From Thermoguttaceae bacterium (GTDB taxonomy: Bacteria; Planctomycetota; Planctomycetia; Pirellulales; Thermoguttaceae): 62,517 nt of DNA. Position 1 is the first letter of the stretch; every line of letters begins with the position of its first letter. This document shows, piece by piece, positions 38,099 through 47,586 of the stretch. A program made the position numbers and the translations under genes. Location: positions 1 to 62,517 of the forward strand of contig JAFZNK010000166.1 in assembly GCA_017550965.1 (NCBI GenBank), in the 5' to 3' direction. Under the pieces are notes generated by a model. That model did not search any database and was not told where the DNA came from. It was given only the letters and a program-made list of their open reading frames with translations.

Positions 38099-40861
38099 TC
38101 ACTTCTTTTCCTGGAAGAAATACCTTCCGGAACCAACTTGGAAAACTGCGTATTGGTCGCACTCGGACACAAACGACGCGCCTTGCGGAGCGGCAATTTT
38201 ACCATTCGCGGCGGTTTTAGGAACGTAAACGGTCGCTTCAGTGTTGGGAGGAACGACGACAGAAAGCTCAAATCCCGTCGTTTTCTTTTCCCAAGACGAC
38301 TTGATCTCGCCGACAATCGCCTTATACGATCCCTTGGCAAAAGTCAAGTCAGTTTCGTCGGCCAGCGGAGGACGAACGACAAACTTACGAAAACCGGGGT
38401 AATCGTCGTTACGTTGAATCCCCAGGACTCCGGAAATATACCACGCGACGGGATATAAATAGGAACTGTGCAAAAGAGAGTGACCGGGACGGTCAAGTTC
38501 CCACGCTTCCCAATAAGTCGTCGCGCCATGTTCTCGCATAAATCCCCAGCCGGGGTATTCCGTCTGTTTTGTCGTCGAGAAGATAAGATCGTTGCGATTC
38601 GTTTGACGCAAATATCGGAAAAGGAGGCCGCCGCCGGTAATACCTGCGCCGATATGTCCTTTCGAATCAACCAGAATCGCCTTCTCTAATCGTTCGTCGA
38701 CACGCTTGGCGTCTTCGACAGTTGGAGGCAAACCGGCGAGCAAAGCAAGGGCGAGAACCGCTTGCGCGTCGTCAAAATAAGAACCCTCGTCCTTTTTGAA
38801 ATATTTTGCGTTGATAGCTTCAACGGAAACGTCGGCAAGTTTGTCCCATTCGTCGGCTTTGTCGTTTTTACCTATAACGCGCGCAATTTTTGCAGCGGTG
38901 CGAAGATTGAAAACAAGGTAGCAATTATTCAAACAAAGGGCTTGCGGGGTGTCGGAATTCGGTCCGTCAGGAGCGCCTGGCCAAAGCCAGTCGCCGAGGA
39001 ACTTCCACTCGTCGCCATATTTGCAAAGCAAACCGTCTTTAACGTTCGATTCGAGGAAGTTCAACCATTTCTCGATCATCGCAAAGTTCTCTTCCAAAAT
39101 ACGAGTGTCGCCGTATTGGAGGTAATACGTATAAGGAAGCGTGATAACAATGCCGCCCCAGGACGGTCCACCGCCGCCCCAATAGGTGGGAGCGGTATTA
39201 GGAAGCCAACCGTTTTCAAAGTCTTTTTGGCAATCGCGCCAATCCTGGAGCCACTTGTAATAAAAGGCTTCCATTGAATAGTTATACATCGCCGATTCAG
39301 ACGTGGCATGGGCGTCGCCGCCATATCCCATACGTTCGCGTTGAGGACAGTCGACGACATAACCGCCGACGGAAAGATTTTCAAACGTCCAGCGTCCCGT
39401 GTTGAAAACCCAGTTTTGAAGATCGTCTGACGTTTCGCAAGTCGCGGCAAATTCATAATCCGTATGTACGTTCCAGCCGGTAAAATCGTCCAGACTCGGT
39501 TCATAATCGAGACCGGTCACTGTAATCCAACGACCGGAACTATAATTGAAACGATTTTGGAAATAACCTTCGCCTTTCGGACCGATCGTATAAGAACTGA
39601 ACAACGAGAACGTCTTCGTCTCTTTTTCACGTTCGGAATACTCAAATTTAACGGTGGTCCCTGGCTTGCCTTTGACCTTGACGCGGGTCCAACCGGCAAA
39701 GTTCACGCCCATGTCGACGCGATAAACGTTATCCCCTTTCTTTTCGATCGCAACCGCCTTGAACGGCTTGGAAAGAACGTTGAAAGGAGTCGCTTGTGCG
39801 CTAAGCTCAAGACTAGGAGCAAATTCTGTCGCGTTTTTCCATGAAGAATCGTCGAAATCGGGTTTGTTCCAATCGGGATTTTCAAGATTAGCGTCGTAAT
39901 GTTCGCCGCCAAAATTACCAAAGATCCACGCCCCGCAGAGATTGTTCGGACTCACTCCGACTTTCCAGCTTTTATCGGTAACGATACGTTCTTTCGAGCC
40001 GTCGGCAAAATAGAGATCGGCCTGGGCGATAACAAGCGCCGTCAAAGGACGATCCGGCATAGCGTACTCGTTATACACGCCCCAGCCGTTGCCGAGCCAA
40101 AACGCAACGACATTCTTGCCCGGCTTCAAATACGGAGCAATTTCGTAGGCGACGTAACGAGCGCGATACTTATGGTCGGAAACGTTCGGCGTCAAAACGG
40201 CGTCTTTTGCAATTTGTTCGCCGTTCACATAAACTTCGTGGTATCCGCAAGTCGCCACAAAAATCGTCGCGCGTTCGGGAACATCCTTCAGTTCAAACGT
40301 CTTGCGCAACCAGGGATCGTTATACAAACCGGTCTCAGGATCCTTGGAAGTTGTTTTCGCGGCGTTTGTTTCTCCATCGGGAAGGATACCCGTCCCAATC
40401 CAACGCGCCGTCCATTCAGATTGATCAAAAAGACCGGTCGACCACGTCGCCACGTCGGAAACGGAAGAAACGGCGCCGTCTTTGTCTTTAATTTGAACGG
40501 TCCAATAATACGACGTGTCCGACGTTAACGGTTTGCCGTTATAAACGACATGCGCCGTCTCGTTGGAAGCGACCCAATCGGAATCCCAGACTTTTCCAGA
40601 AAGATTTTTCGCGTCAGTCTCAGTAGCGTCGACGCGAACACGATACGCCGTTTGAGCCTGGCCGATCGCGGCGTCGTCCTTAGTTTCCAAGATCCAACTT
40701 AATCGAGGCGCGCGAGCGTCAAGTCCTTTGGGGTTGACAAGGTACTCGCAACGCAACTTGGTCGGAACGAGCGCCGACTCGTCTGCGGCACGCGTCGCCG
40801 TCGTCGTCATAAACGACGAAAGAACAAATGCCGCGGCTAAAAAAACTTGTGAAAGTTTCAT
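38099..40861 (-). CDS. Secreted GH78 alpha-L-rhamnosidase
   Basis: Removes terminal alpha-L-rhamnose from plant polysaccharides or glycosides. The 920-residue length fits GH78. After a signal peptide (MKLSQVFLAAAFVLSSFM, ending TRAAD) comes the N-terminal beta domain (RCEYLVNPKGLDARAPRLSW, SDWVASNETAHVVY, WTARWIGTG). The (alpha/alpha)6 barrel carries the probable catalytic region DCPQRERMGYGGDAHATSES and the segment HGATTYWEAWEL. Start 40861 is chosen because AAGGA lies 6-7 bases upstream and the signal peptide follows directly. An in-frame start 18 codons earlier (40915) is unlikely. Monocistronic. Confidence 0.93.
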   Translation of the reverse strand: MKLSQVFLAAAFVLSSFMTTTATRAADESALVPTKLRCEYLVNPKGLDARAPRLSWILETKDDAAIGQAQTAYRVRVDATETDAKNLSGKVWDSDWVASNETAHVVYNGKPLTSDTSYYWTVQIKDKDGAVSSVSDVATWSTGLFDQSEWTARWIGTGILPDGETNAAKTTSKDPETGLYNDPWLRKTFELKDVPERATIFVATCGYHEVYVNGEQIAKDAVLTPNVSDHKYRARYVAYEIAPYLKPGKNVVAFWLGNGWGVYNEYAMPDRPLTALVIAQADLYFADGSKERIVTDKSWKVGVSPNNLCGAWIFGNFGGEHYDANLENPDWNKPDFDDSSWKNATEFAPSLELSAQATPFNVLSKPFKAVAIEKKGDNVYRVDMGVNFAGWTRVKVKGKPGTTVKFEYSEREKETKTFSLFSSYTIGPKGEGYFQNRFNYSSGRWITVTGLDYEPSLDDFTGWNVHTDYEFAATCETSDDLQNWVFNTGRWTFENLSVGGYVVDCPQRERMGYGGDAHATSESAMYNYSMEAFYYKWLQDWRDCQKDFENGWLPNTAPTYWGGGGPSWGGIVITLPYTYYLQYGDTRILEENFAMIEKWLNFLESNVKDGLLCKYGDEWKFLGDWLWPGAPDGPNSDTPQALCLNNCYLVFNLRTAAKIARVIGKNDKADEWDKLADVSVEAINAKYFKKDEGSYFDDAQAVLALALLAGLPPTVEDAKRVDERLEKAILVDSKGHIGAGITGGGLLFRYLRQTNRNDLIFSTTKQTEYPGWGFMREHGATTYWEAWELDRPGHSLLHSSYLYPVAWYISGVLGIQRNDDYPGFRKFVVRPPLADETDLTFAKGSYKAIVGEIKSSWEKKTTGFELSVVVPPNTEATVYVPKTAANGKIAAPQGASFVSECDQYAVFQVGSGRYFFQEKK

Positions 40862-41031
40862 ACAAAGTTCCTTAACAATCGAAGTGAGAAAACACAGACA
40901 AAACGTTTCGTCCATGAATGTCGTTTGTTCGCCCGGCTCCTCAAAACGGAAATCAAAACCGCAAAAAGGAACAAGCGTAACACGCTGATTATAACAAGGG
41001 AGACGCCCGCACGCAAGTTGAAGAACGCTCT

Positions 41032-42252
41032 TTAACGTTTGAGAGCGGCAGAAATCAACGCTTTGAAAAACGCGTTGCTAAATCGCGCGATTTCCGGATC
41101 GTCGCTAAGCGTGTCGTATTCGAAATGAAATTGAGTCGCCAGCGCAAAGTCGTTCTTTTGGTATTCGACGGCCTCGACAATCTCGTCAGGAGTTTGAGCG
41201 ACTATTGTCAATCCCTCTCCAAGTCTGTCAGGATTGATCGCCTGATGGTGCGAGGTCATAACGGAAGAAAAATAACGACTCCCAACTATCGGCAATAAAA
41301 ACTTTGAATCGGCGGCTATTCCCGGTTCCTCGGCAGTTCCGAGAGGATGACGACCAGGTCGGTGAACAAATCCTTTGATCACGACGCGATAGTGCGGCGG
41401 AACGCACGTTGAACTTTCTCCTCCACGAATAATGGACGGAGCGCCGTCGTCTGGGATAGGTTTCGCGTCCCTAAAAGAAAAATCGCCGTCTTGAACGCGA
41501 GCTCCCAAATGAGACGGAATATCCTGAATCAGTCCTCCTCCCAACGCCACGTTCAAAACCTGTTCGCCCCTGCAAACCCATAGACCGGGCAAATTATTCT
41601 TTATCGCCCAACGTGAAATCAAAACGTCGGAAACGTCGCGCGCGTCGCTCCATTCAATCGATCCGTGCGGATACGCTTCTTCCCCGTATAACGCAGGGTT
41701 AACGTCCTCGCCGCCCGGAACGAAAAGACCGGCAAGAGTTTCAAGCGCAGATTGACACTCTTCATCGTTTGAAACGCTCTTTAAAAACTTGACTTTAGCC
41801 CCGTTTCGCAACAATGCAAGGGCAATACGTTTAGCGGCAGAAGTTACCTCGTTTCCTGCTGACCATGCAATTCCAACAACGGGACGAATCTTATGTTCAA
41901 CAACGTCTATTTGGACGACTCTTTCTTCTGAAAGAGTAATATTCGCGTACAGAGCGTCTCCTAAAGTATCGCCTATCGTATCCCCGAGTCGAGCGTCTTC
42001 AATATTTGGAGCGACTCCTATCGCGGAATCAAGTTTCGTCAAACTGTCGATTCCTTCGGAAGTCTCGTCGACAATCACCGCATCGTCGGCTAAAGGCGAA
42101 ATTCGAAAACCGTCGTACATGATTGTCTTCTGACCGTCCGATTCGGAGACGCAATATAAGACCTCGTTTTCATACAATTTGGACTCGGCGGCAGAAGCGT
42201 ATAACGACGTCGAAACAAATAACGCCAATAAAAGCAACGTTAAACGTCTCAT
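41032..42252 (-). CDS. Secreted class I glutamine amidotransferase-like (C26/PuuD-type) protein, copy 1
   Basis: A 406-residue protein with a signal peptide (about 1-21, ending YASAAE). An N-terminal domain of about 100 residues that I cannot name (LYCVSESDGQKTIMYDGF) comes next. From about 122 it has a peptidase C26/gamma-glutamyl-GABA-hydrolase-like domain: RPVVGIAW, GLFVPGGEDVNPALYGE, the nucleophile elbow LWVCRGEQVLNVALGGG with Cys227, and QFHFEYD, which supplies the His-Glu pair. Known relatives cut gamma-glutamyl amides in the cytoplasm, so export is notable. It is 38 bases after a paralogue. Confidence 0.82.
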   Translation of the reverse strand: MRRLTLLLLALFVSTSLYASAAESKLYENEVLYCVSESDGQKTIMYDGFRISPLADDAVIVDETSEGIDSLTKLDSAIGVAPNIEDARLGDTIGDTLGDALYANITLSEERVVQIDVVEHKIRPVVGIAWSAGNEVTSAAKRIALALLRNGAKVKFLKSVSNDEECQSALETLAGLFVPGGEDVNPALYGEEAYPHGSIEWSDARDVSDVLISRWAIKNNLPGLWVCRGEQVLNVALGGGLIQDIPSHLGARVQDGDFSFRDAKPIPDDGAPSIIRGGESSTCVPPHYRVVIKGFVHRPGRHPLGTAEEPGIAADSKFLLPIVGSRYFSSVMTSHHQAINPDRLGEGLTIVAQTPDEIVEAVEYQKNDFALATQFHFEYDTLSDDPEIARFSNAFFKALISAALKR

Positions 42253-42290
42253 TTATTTAATCCCTCAATGAAAAAGAAGTCAAAAGGCGC

Positions 42291-43535
42291 TCAACGTGTT
42301 CGTCGATCCAACACGCAACGATAAAGGGCCTTAAAGAAAGAGCATCCAAAACGCTGTAATTCCTTGTCTTCATTATTGATATCATATTCGAAATGGAACT
42401 GAGTTCCCAATGCGAAATCATTGATCTGGTATTCCAACGCCTCGATAATACCGTCGGGAGAATGAGCAACTACCGTCAACCCCTCGCCAATTCGATCAGG
42501 ATCCGCCGCTTGATGATGCCACGACAAGACCGAAGGATAATAGTTCTGTCCTACGATCGGCAAAAGAAATTTCGAATCGGAAGAAATCTGAGGTTGTTCA
42601 GACGAACCCAGCGAATGACGAGCAGACATGTGATTGACGCCGTAAGCTCTGGCGCGAAAATGACGGGGCATGCAGGGGACGTCAGAATCTGCCGAAGTTA
42701 ATCCCGGAGCCCCCTTGTCGGGAATAGGCTCAGCTTCGAGATAGGAAATATCGCCTCTCAAAACAAGCGTCGCAAGATATGTAGGAACGTCTTGGATAAG
42801 GGCTCCTCCCAACGATACGTTCAACGCTTGCACTCCGCGACAAATCCACAAACCAGGAACGTTATGGCGCAAAATCCAACGCGTAACCAGAACGTCGTTG
42901 GCGTCGCGCGCGTCGTCGATTTTCGCCGAACCGTGAGGATAAGGAACTTCCCCGTATAATTGGGGGTTCATGTTAGTTCCGCCGGGCATAACAAAACCTT
43001 CTAAATTCGAAAGGAATTGATCGCAATCAGCCTCGCTCCTAATTTGAGGAATTAAGTATGCCTGCATACCGTTCCTCAACAGTGCCTCTGAAACAACGCG
43101 CTGCCCCCCGGAAAAGTTGTTTTCGCCAGTCCATGAAACGCCGACGAGAGGTCTCTTCAAACGCTTGTCGACAACGAGTTCCTTAACTACGTCGTTCTCA
43201 ACACTGAGACTTGCTTCGAGAACGTCGCCAAGTTCTTTACCGACCACTTCTCCGATTTTGACAGATTCCCAATCTGGAATCTTGCCGATCGCTTCCGCAA
43301 GTTCGGAAATATTGGAAACTCGTAAAGAAGAATCAGACGACAATTCTGAAATAACTGTGTCTTCGGTTAGAAAGGCTTTGCGGAACCCGTCGAACGTAAT
43401 CGACGCGCGACCGTCGACTTCGTTAACGCAATACAGCGCGACATGTTCGTAACGTTCAACTTGCGCGCTAGCTTCCGAAGAGAAAAAAACTTCGCTTAAA
43501 AAAATGTTTAGCGTTAAAAACCATAAACGTTTCAT
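42291..43535 (-). CDS. Secreted class I glutamine amidotransferase-like (C26/PuuD-type) protein, copy 2
   Basis: A 414-residue tandem paralogue of the gene at 41032-42252, with the same plan: signal peptide (ending ASAQ), N-terminal domain (LYCVNEVDGRASITFDGF) and C26-like domain from about 128. The nucleophile is Cys232 in LWICRGVQALNVSLGG, with TQFHFEYD later. The copies match along their whole length but differ at many positions, so the duplication is old. Both keep Cys, His and Glu and are probably active. It follows the PD40/CXXCH gene by 11 bases. Confidence 0.82.
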   Translation of the reverse strand: MKRLWFLTLNIFLSEVFFSSEASAQVERYEHVALYCVNEVDGRASITFDGFRKAFLTEDTVISELSSDSSLRVSNISELAEAIGKIPDWESVKIGEVVGKELGDVLEASLSVENDVVKELVVDKRLKRPLVGVSWTGENNFSGGQRVVSEALLRNGMQAYLIPQIRSEADCDQFLSNLEGFVMPGGTNMNPQLYGEVPYPHGSAKIDDARDANDVLVTRWILRHNVPGLWICRGVQALNVSLGGALIQDVPTYLATLVLRGDISYLEAEPIPDKGAPGLTSADSDVPCMPRHFRARAYGVNHMSARHSLGSSEQPQISSDSKFLLPIVGQNYYPSVLSWHHQAADPDRIGEGLTVVAHSPDGIIEALEYQINDFALGTQFHFEYDINNEDKELQRFGCSFFKALYRCVLDRRTR

Positions 43536-43546
43536 CCAACAATCCC

Positions 43547-45097
43547 TTATCGGTTAGTGGTGGGAACAGGTTTTTCGTTAAAGGCGTCGACAACGGCGCG
43601 CCCGTTTACTTCAATACGTTCGGAAATAAATTCAGGAACGTTATACGATTTAAAACGATTCCAATTATGTCGCGGATCTTTTTGAGGGAGCGAAAAAGGC
43701 TTAGACGCTCGTCCATTTTCGTCAACATGAGTAAAATAAAGGCGAGTGTACTGACCGTCCTCACGACGAGAGCTGAAAACAAGCCATTTGCCGGAAGAAC
43801 TCCAACTGTGATAACTTTCAGTATTGTCCGAATTAATCTCGTCAAGACGTCGCTCTTCTCCTGTTCGCAGATTTTTGATATACAGATTCGCTTCAGGTCT
43901 CCAGATGGGGAAAGTTCCGCTCTTTGCCATTGTGTATACGAGCCAATTTCCGTCAGGAGACGATCGTGGAAAAAGAGCCGACTTATCTTGTGAAGCTGCG
44001 TCGACAACCACTTCCGGGGTTCCGAAAGTTTTTGTCGTCTCGTCGAAGTCGATCTTCATGATATTGTAGTGGAATTCGTCAATTCGTTTGCTTATCTCTC
44101 GTTGACGCGCTTCAGGGGAACTCACCGGCGTCTCAACGTCAACATGAGCGTTGCAATAATAAAGCGACTTTCCGTCATGGGACCAATAAGGAAAAGTTTC
44201 AAAATCGTTAGCAGTGTTAAAAATCGGAACAAGTTCGTTTTTTACGACGTCGAGTAGCACAAGATCGGACGCGAAATCATACACTTCAACTTTTTGCGTC
44301 GATAAAGAATGAAAAAACTGACGCGTCTGATTCGCGGAAAAAGCGACATAATCGCCAGTCGGTCTCCAGGACGGATAAGTGCAGGCGGTCCCGCCAGCTT
44401 CAAAACGCGCGTTGATTTTACGAACCGTTTTCCCGTCGACGACAATCGTTCCTGGTTGAACGACGTCGGTTCCGTTTTGGCGAAAGTGGAATAAAAAACG
44501 ATCGGTCTTCCAGTTTTGGAACGAATGACAATTTAAACAGGGAGAAGTCGACGCGGAACGGTTGTCGGCAAACACTTCTTCTGTGAACGACTCTAACGAA
44601 CGCTGCGCTAAACAAATACGATGACCAAACTCATAGCCGGGTTCAATCAGACGGTACGCAATCCATGGATCAATAGGATCGGGCGATATCGCGTTTTTAA
44701 AAGACCTAAATTTCTTCCATTTAGAATTTTGACGAACAAAGATATCGAAAGTCGCCGTTTCGCCCCTGGATTCTTCAAGAGCTCGGCGCCACTGCTTTTC
44801 CGGGATAATTACGTCGCGACCAGAAAAAATAAATACCGATCCCTTTGCAGAAGTCAGTCGAACGACGTATTTCTGCGCCTCGACCTCTATTCTAAAATTG
44901 GCCGGAGCCACGTTGAAAGGCAGCGTTGTTTCCACATAATCAGGGTATATGGCGGGATAGACTTCGAGTTCTTCGAACGTTTCAGGAACAGAGCGGCGAG
45001 AACATCCGAAAGAGAAAAGAAGACAAGCGAAGCAGAAACATAAAAACGCGCTTCGCCTGTTGGTCGGGATCAGATTGAAGTCAACTTTCATTTTCAT
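43547..45097 (-). CDS. Exported PD40/TolB-like beta-propeller protein with one CXXCH heme motif
   Basis: A 516-residue protein with an N-terminal hydrophobic segment ending LLFSFGC at Cys32, a possible but non-ideal lipobox. After a beta domain comes one c-type heme site, CLNCH at about 187-191. PD40/TolB-like propeller repeats follow (TYPSWRPTGDYVAFSANQ, FPYWSHDGKSLYYCNAH, FPRSSPDGNWLVYTMA, SYHSWSSSGKWLVFSSRR). A heme motif in a TolB-like protein suggests periplasmic electron transfer or sensing. Function unknown. It is 53 bases after the large membrane protein gene and 11 before the amidotransferase-like pair. Confidence 0.78.
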   Translation of the reverse strand: MKMKVDFNLIPTNRRSAFLCFCFACLLFSFGCSRRSVPETFEELEVYPAIYPDYVETTLPFNVAPANFRIEVEAQKYVVRLTSAKGSVFIFSGRDVIIPEKQWRRALEESRGETATFDIFVRQNSKWKKFRSFKNAISPDPIDPWIAYRLIEPGYEFGHRICLAQRSLESFTEEVFADNRSASTSPCLNCHSFQNWKTDRFLFHFRQNGTDVVQPGTIVVDGKTVRKINARFEAGGTACTYPSWRPTGDYVAFSANQTRQFFHSLSTQKVEVYDFASDLVLLDVVKNELVPIFNTANDFETFPYWSHDGKSLYYCNAHVDVETPVSSPEARQREISKRIDEFHYNIMKIDFDETTKTFGTPEVVVDAASQDKSALFPRSSPDGNWLVYTMAKSGTFPIWRPEANLYIKNLRTGEERRLDEINSDNTESYHSWSSSGKWLVFSSRREDGQYTRLYFTHVDENGRASKPFSLPQKDPRHNWNRFKSYNVPEFISERIEVNGRAVVDAFNEKPVPTTNR

Positions 45098-45150
45098 TCT
45101 TCGTTACTTGTCTATAAGAACGAGACTAACATATCGCTTTCTCTATTTCG

Positions 45151-47421
45151 CTACTCGTCCTGATACACAGCGTCGTCCGACGCAAACCCCCAATAACATC
45201 CTGCGCAATAACGGCGCAAAATAACTTGTTGTTGCGGACCTACGCCAAACGCTTTTGTAAATTCAATAAAACCGTCCATATCCTCAAGCGTCTTGGGAGA
45301 AAACTTGTAGTCGCATTCGTTCCATTTCTCATTGTATCGAACATACCGCCAGGTGGCGTATCCCTGTTCAATCGCACGAGGCGCGCCGCCCTTGAGAAAA
45401 CCTTTAATAGAAAGATAGTCGTCGATATGATCCAGGAAAAAGTCGCCGTCCTTCTGCATCAACGCGGAAATAAGAAGAAATTCTTTCTTTTCGACAGGCG
45501 AAACGTCGTATTCACTTAAGTTAAATAATTCAATGAGATATACAAGATTGGGATACATGTTTCGAATATCGTTGGAGCAGGGACGCATCGCTCTGCACTG
45601 ACCGATAAGATCGCGCGTCTGTTCCAGAGATTCAACGCCAATTCCAAATTGAAAAGCGGCTTCCGATAAAGAAAGAAGGTTCGTCGATTGCTCTTGTCGT
45701 TCCGATTCGACTAGAGAATACTCCGGATCATTATGAAAGTCGCGAAGTCCATCGAAAAAATCGCGCGTTTCAAGATAGGCTAAATGAACGTTTGCCCATT
45801 TCTTATGAAAAAGCGTTTGGGCAATTTCACGCAAATATCTGCGCGCCAAATTTTTCTCGCCGTTAATCATGGCCGCCGTCGCCAACGCCTTTAAACAGGA
45901 AACCGAGCGATTCTCCGTCGCGACAAAATTGTCGGTCGCCATTCGTGCCCCCGCGTTGGAAAGACCGTAATAACACAACAGTAACTCAGACATTGCTCTA
46001 TGAGCTTGCCGCTCGGTCGACGCCTTAACTTCGTGTAATTTAACTTTTAAACGGTAGTATGGATTGCCGGCAAGCGCTTTCGCCTCGTCTTCAAGAGAAA
46101 GGGCGCGCGTCTGATAGAAACCAATTGGACGAGCAAAAGCTTCTTCGGCAAGTCGACCGGTCTTGAAAAGAGCGTAGTTACGTAAACTAACCGTCGACTT
46201 AACCGGATAAGGATTCTTTGAGTCAATTTCAAGAATTCGATCCCAATCAGAAAGCGTCAGCGCGCGACAGGCGGAAAGGCAATCGAAAAAGGCGCGCGTA
46301 TGATACGAAGCGTAAAAAGTAACGGCGCCTATTAAAAACAACAACTCGAAAAGAAGAAGCGTTCGACGTTTTGCCAACGAGCGTTCTTCATCTTCGGACG
46401 TTTTATCTAAAGAGGAATCATTCTCAACAGAAGAACCTGATTTATTATTGGAAGCGCTACTCTTTTCACGACGAAACGAACGTTTGACCGCTTGTTTTTT
46501 TCTTCGATTCGAAACCTTTGACTCAGATCGAAAAAGGAGCATACGCGACGTCAAGTAAAGCGCAAAAACACATAGAGGGGTAAGTTTGACCAGTCCGTAG
46601 GCAAAAAGGGCCGTGATGGAGTCGCGTTCATAACGCACGTCCTCGATCAAACCAACGTCAAACACGTTATAAATCTGCAAACGAGGATATAGCAAAAAAT
46701 ATTGCAACGCCAGAGGAATCGTTATGACAATCGTTGCCGCAACAAAACAACGCCTGATATTTCTACGCCAATTAGCCCCGTTCACTTCGCGAAAAGTTAG
46801 TTCATAAACGGCGTACAAAACGCCGGATACTACCGCCCAGCAACCAAACAGCAAATAACCGAACGCGACAAAAAGCAGGCTAAAAAAAACGCGTCGGGAA
46901 TAAGAACGAATCGCCTTGGAAGCCCACAGGCCTGCATAAGCAAAAAAAAGACCGATAAGGCTGGAAAACATTAAAGGCGTGTTGAAGGGGATAAAAACAA
47001 AATAACCATGCCAGGTCGCGGCAATTGTCAGAAGACATGTCGGGAGAAAGGACGCCGCGTAAGCGCCGCCATGCCAACCGAGGAGATTGGCCGTCAAACG
47101 TTGAACAACAACACCCAAAAACGCCAACAACGCTCCGCCCAAAAGAGGATAGTAGAAAAACTGGATCAAGAAGGATGTCAAATAGCAAAGCGCGCCGTCC
47201 GGCACGCTAAGCCAACGCGTTAAAAACTCGCCTCGGAAAACAAACAGCGAATTCTCCTGAACAGCATAGAGGTAATCTCCGTAACGAACGCCCCAAAAAT
47301 ACCAGAGCGATAAAAACAGAAGCGATGAAGCGACCGTCTCGTCTTTCATTTCGCACGCGCGCCTGAAAAAAGACGGTACTGACGCTGATTTCTGTTTTAA
47401 AGAAAGGGACGCCCGTTGCAT
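45151..47421 (-). CDS. Large polytopic membrane protein, DUF6057-like
   Basis: A 756-residue protein. The first half has about ten membrane helices (for instance ASSLLFLSLWYFWGVRYGDY, then LLLFELLFLIGAVTFYASYH) with a basic Lys/Arg/Ser-rich loop near 315-350. The second half is soluble and helical, TPR-like. This plan resembles the DUF6057 family seen beside TolB/PD40 genes in Bacteroidota. I recall the family from memory, so treat the name as tentative. Start 47421 is chosen because GGGAG lies 7 bases upstream. An ATG at 47454 lacks that support. It heads a four-gene operon. Confidence 0.68.
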   Translation of the reverse strand: MQRASLSLKQKSASVPSFFRRACEMKDETVASSLLFLSLWYFWGVRYGDYLYAVQENSLFVFRGEFLTRWLSVPDGALCYLTSFLIQFFYYPLLGGALLAFLGVVVQRLTANLLGWHGGAYAASFLPTCLLTIAATWHGYFVFIPFNTPLMFSSLIGLFFAYAGLWASKAIRSYSRRVFFSLLFVAFGYLLFGCWAVVSGVLYAVYELTFREVNGANWRRNIRRCFVAATIVITIPLALQYFLLYPRLQIYNVFDVGLIEDVRYERDSITALFAYGLVKLTPLCVFALYLTSRMLLFRSESKVSNRRKKQAVKRSFRREKSSASNNKSGSSVENDSSLDKTSEDEERSLAKRRTLLLFELLFLIGAVTFYASYHTRAFFDCLSACRALTLSDWDRILEIDSKNPYPVKSTVSLRNYALFKTGRLAEEAFARPIGFYQTRALSLEDEAKALAGNPYYRLKVKLHEVKASTERQAHRAMSELLLCYYGLSNAGARMATDNFVATENRSVSCLKALATAAMINGEKNLARRYLREIAQTLFHKKWANVHLAYLETRDFFDGLRDFHNDPEYSLVESERQEQSTNLLSLSEAAFQFGIGVESLEQTRDLIGQCRAMRPCSNDIRNMYPNLVYLIELFNLSEYDVSPVEKKEFLLISALMQKDGDFFLDHIDDYLSIKGFLKGGAPRAIEQGYATWRYVRYNEKWNECDYKFSPKTLEDMDGFIEFTKAFGVGPQQQVILRRYCAGCYWGFASDDAVYQDE

Positions 47422-47586
47422 CTCAATACTCCCAATAATCCGCACTATTCGCATCGCCGTCGTCTATTGAACGAGAGGCTATTTACGATATATTATTGTA
47501 ACGCGGAGAAGGCTCAGACACAAGCGGTAGCGTTCTTTCGCGCCTGTTTTTACCACTTGACTTTAGTCGTGAGACCGGAGAGAGTT

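Noticed and set aside
47416..47586. Upstream extension of the GlgX frame
   Set aside because: It would overlap the start of the divergent membrane protein gene, does not resemble GlgX, and a good Shine-Dalgarno sequence lies before 47587.
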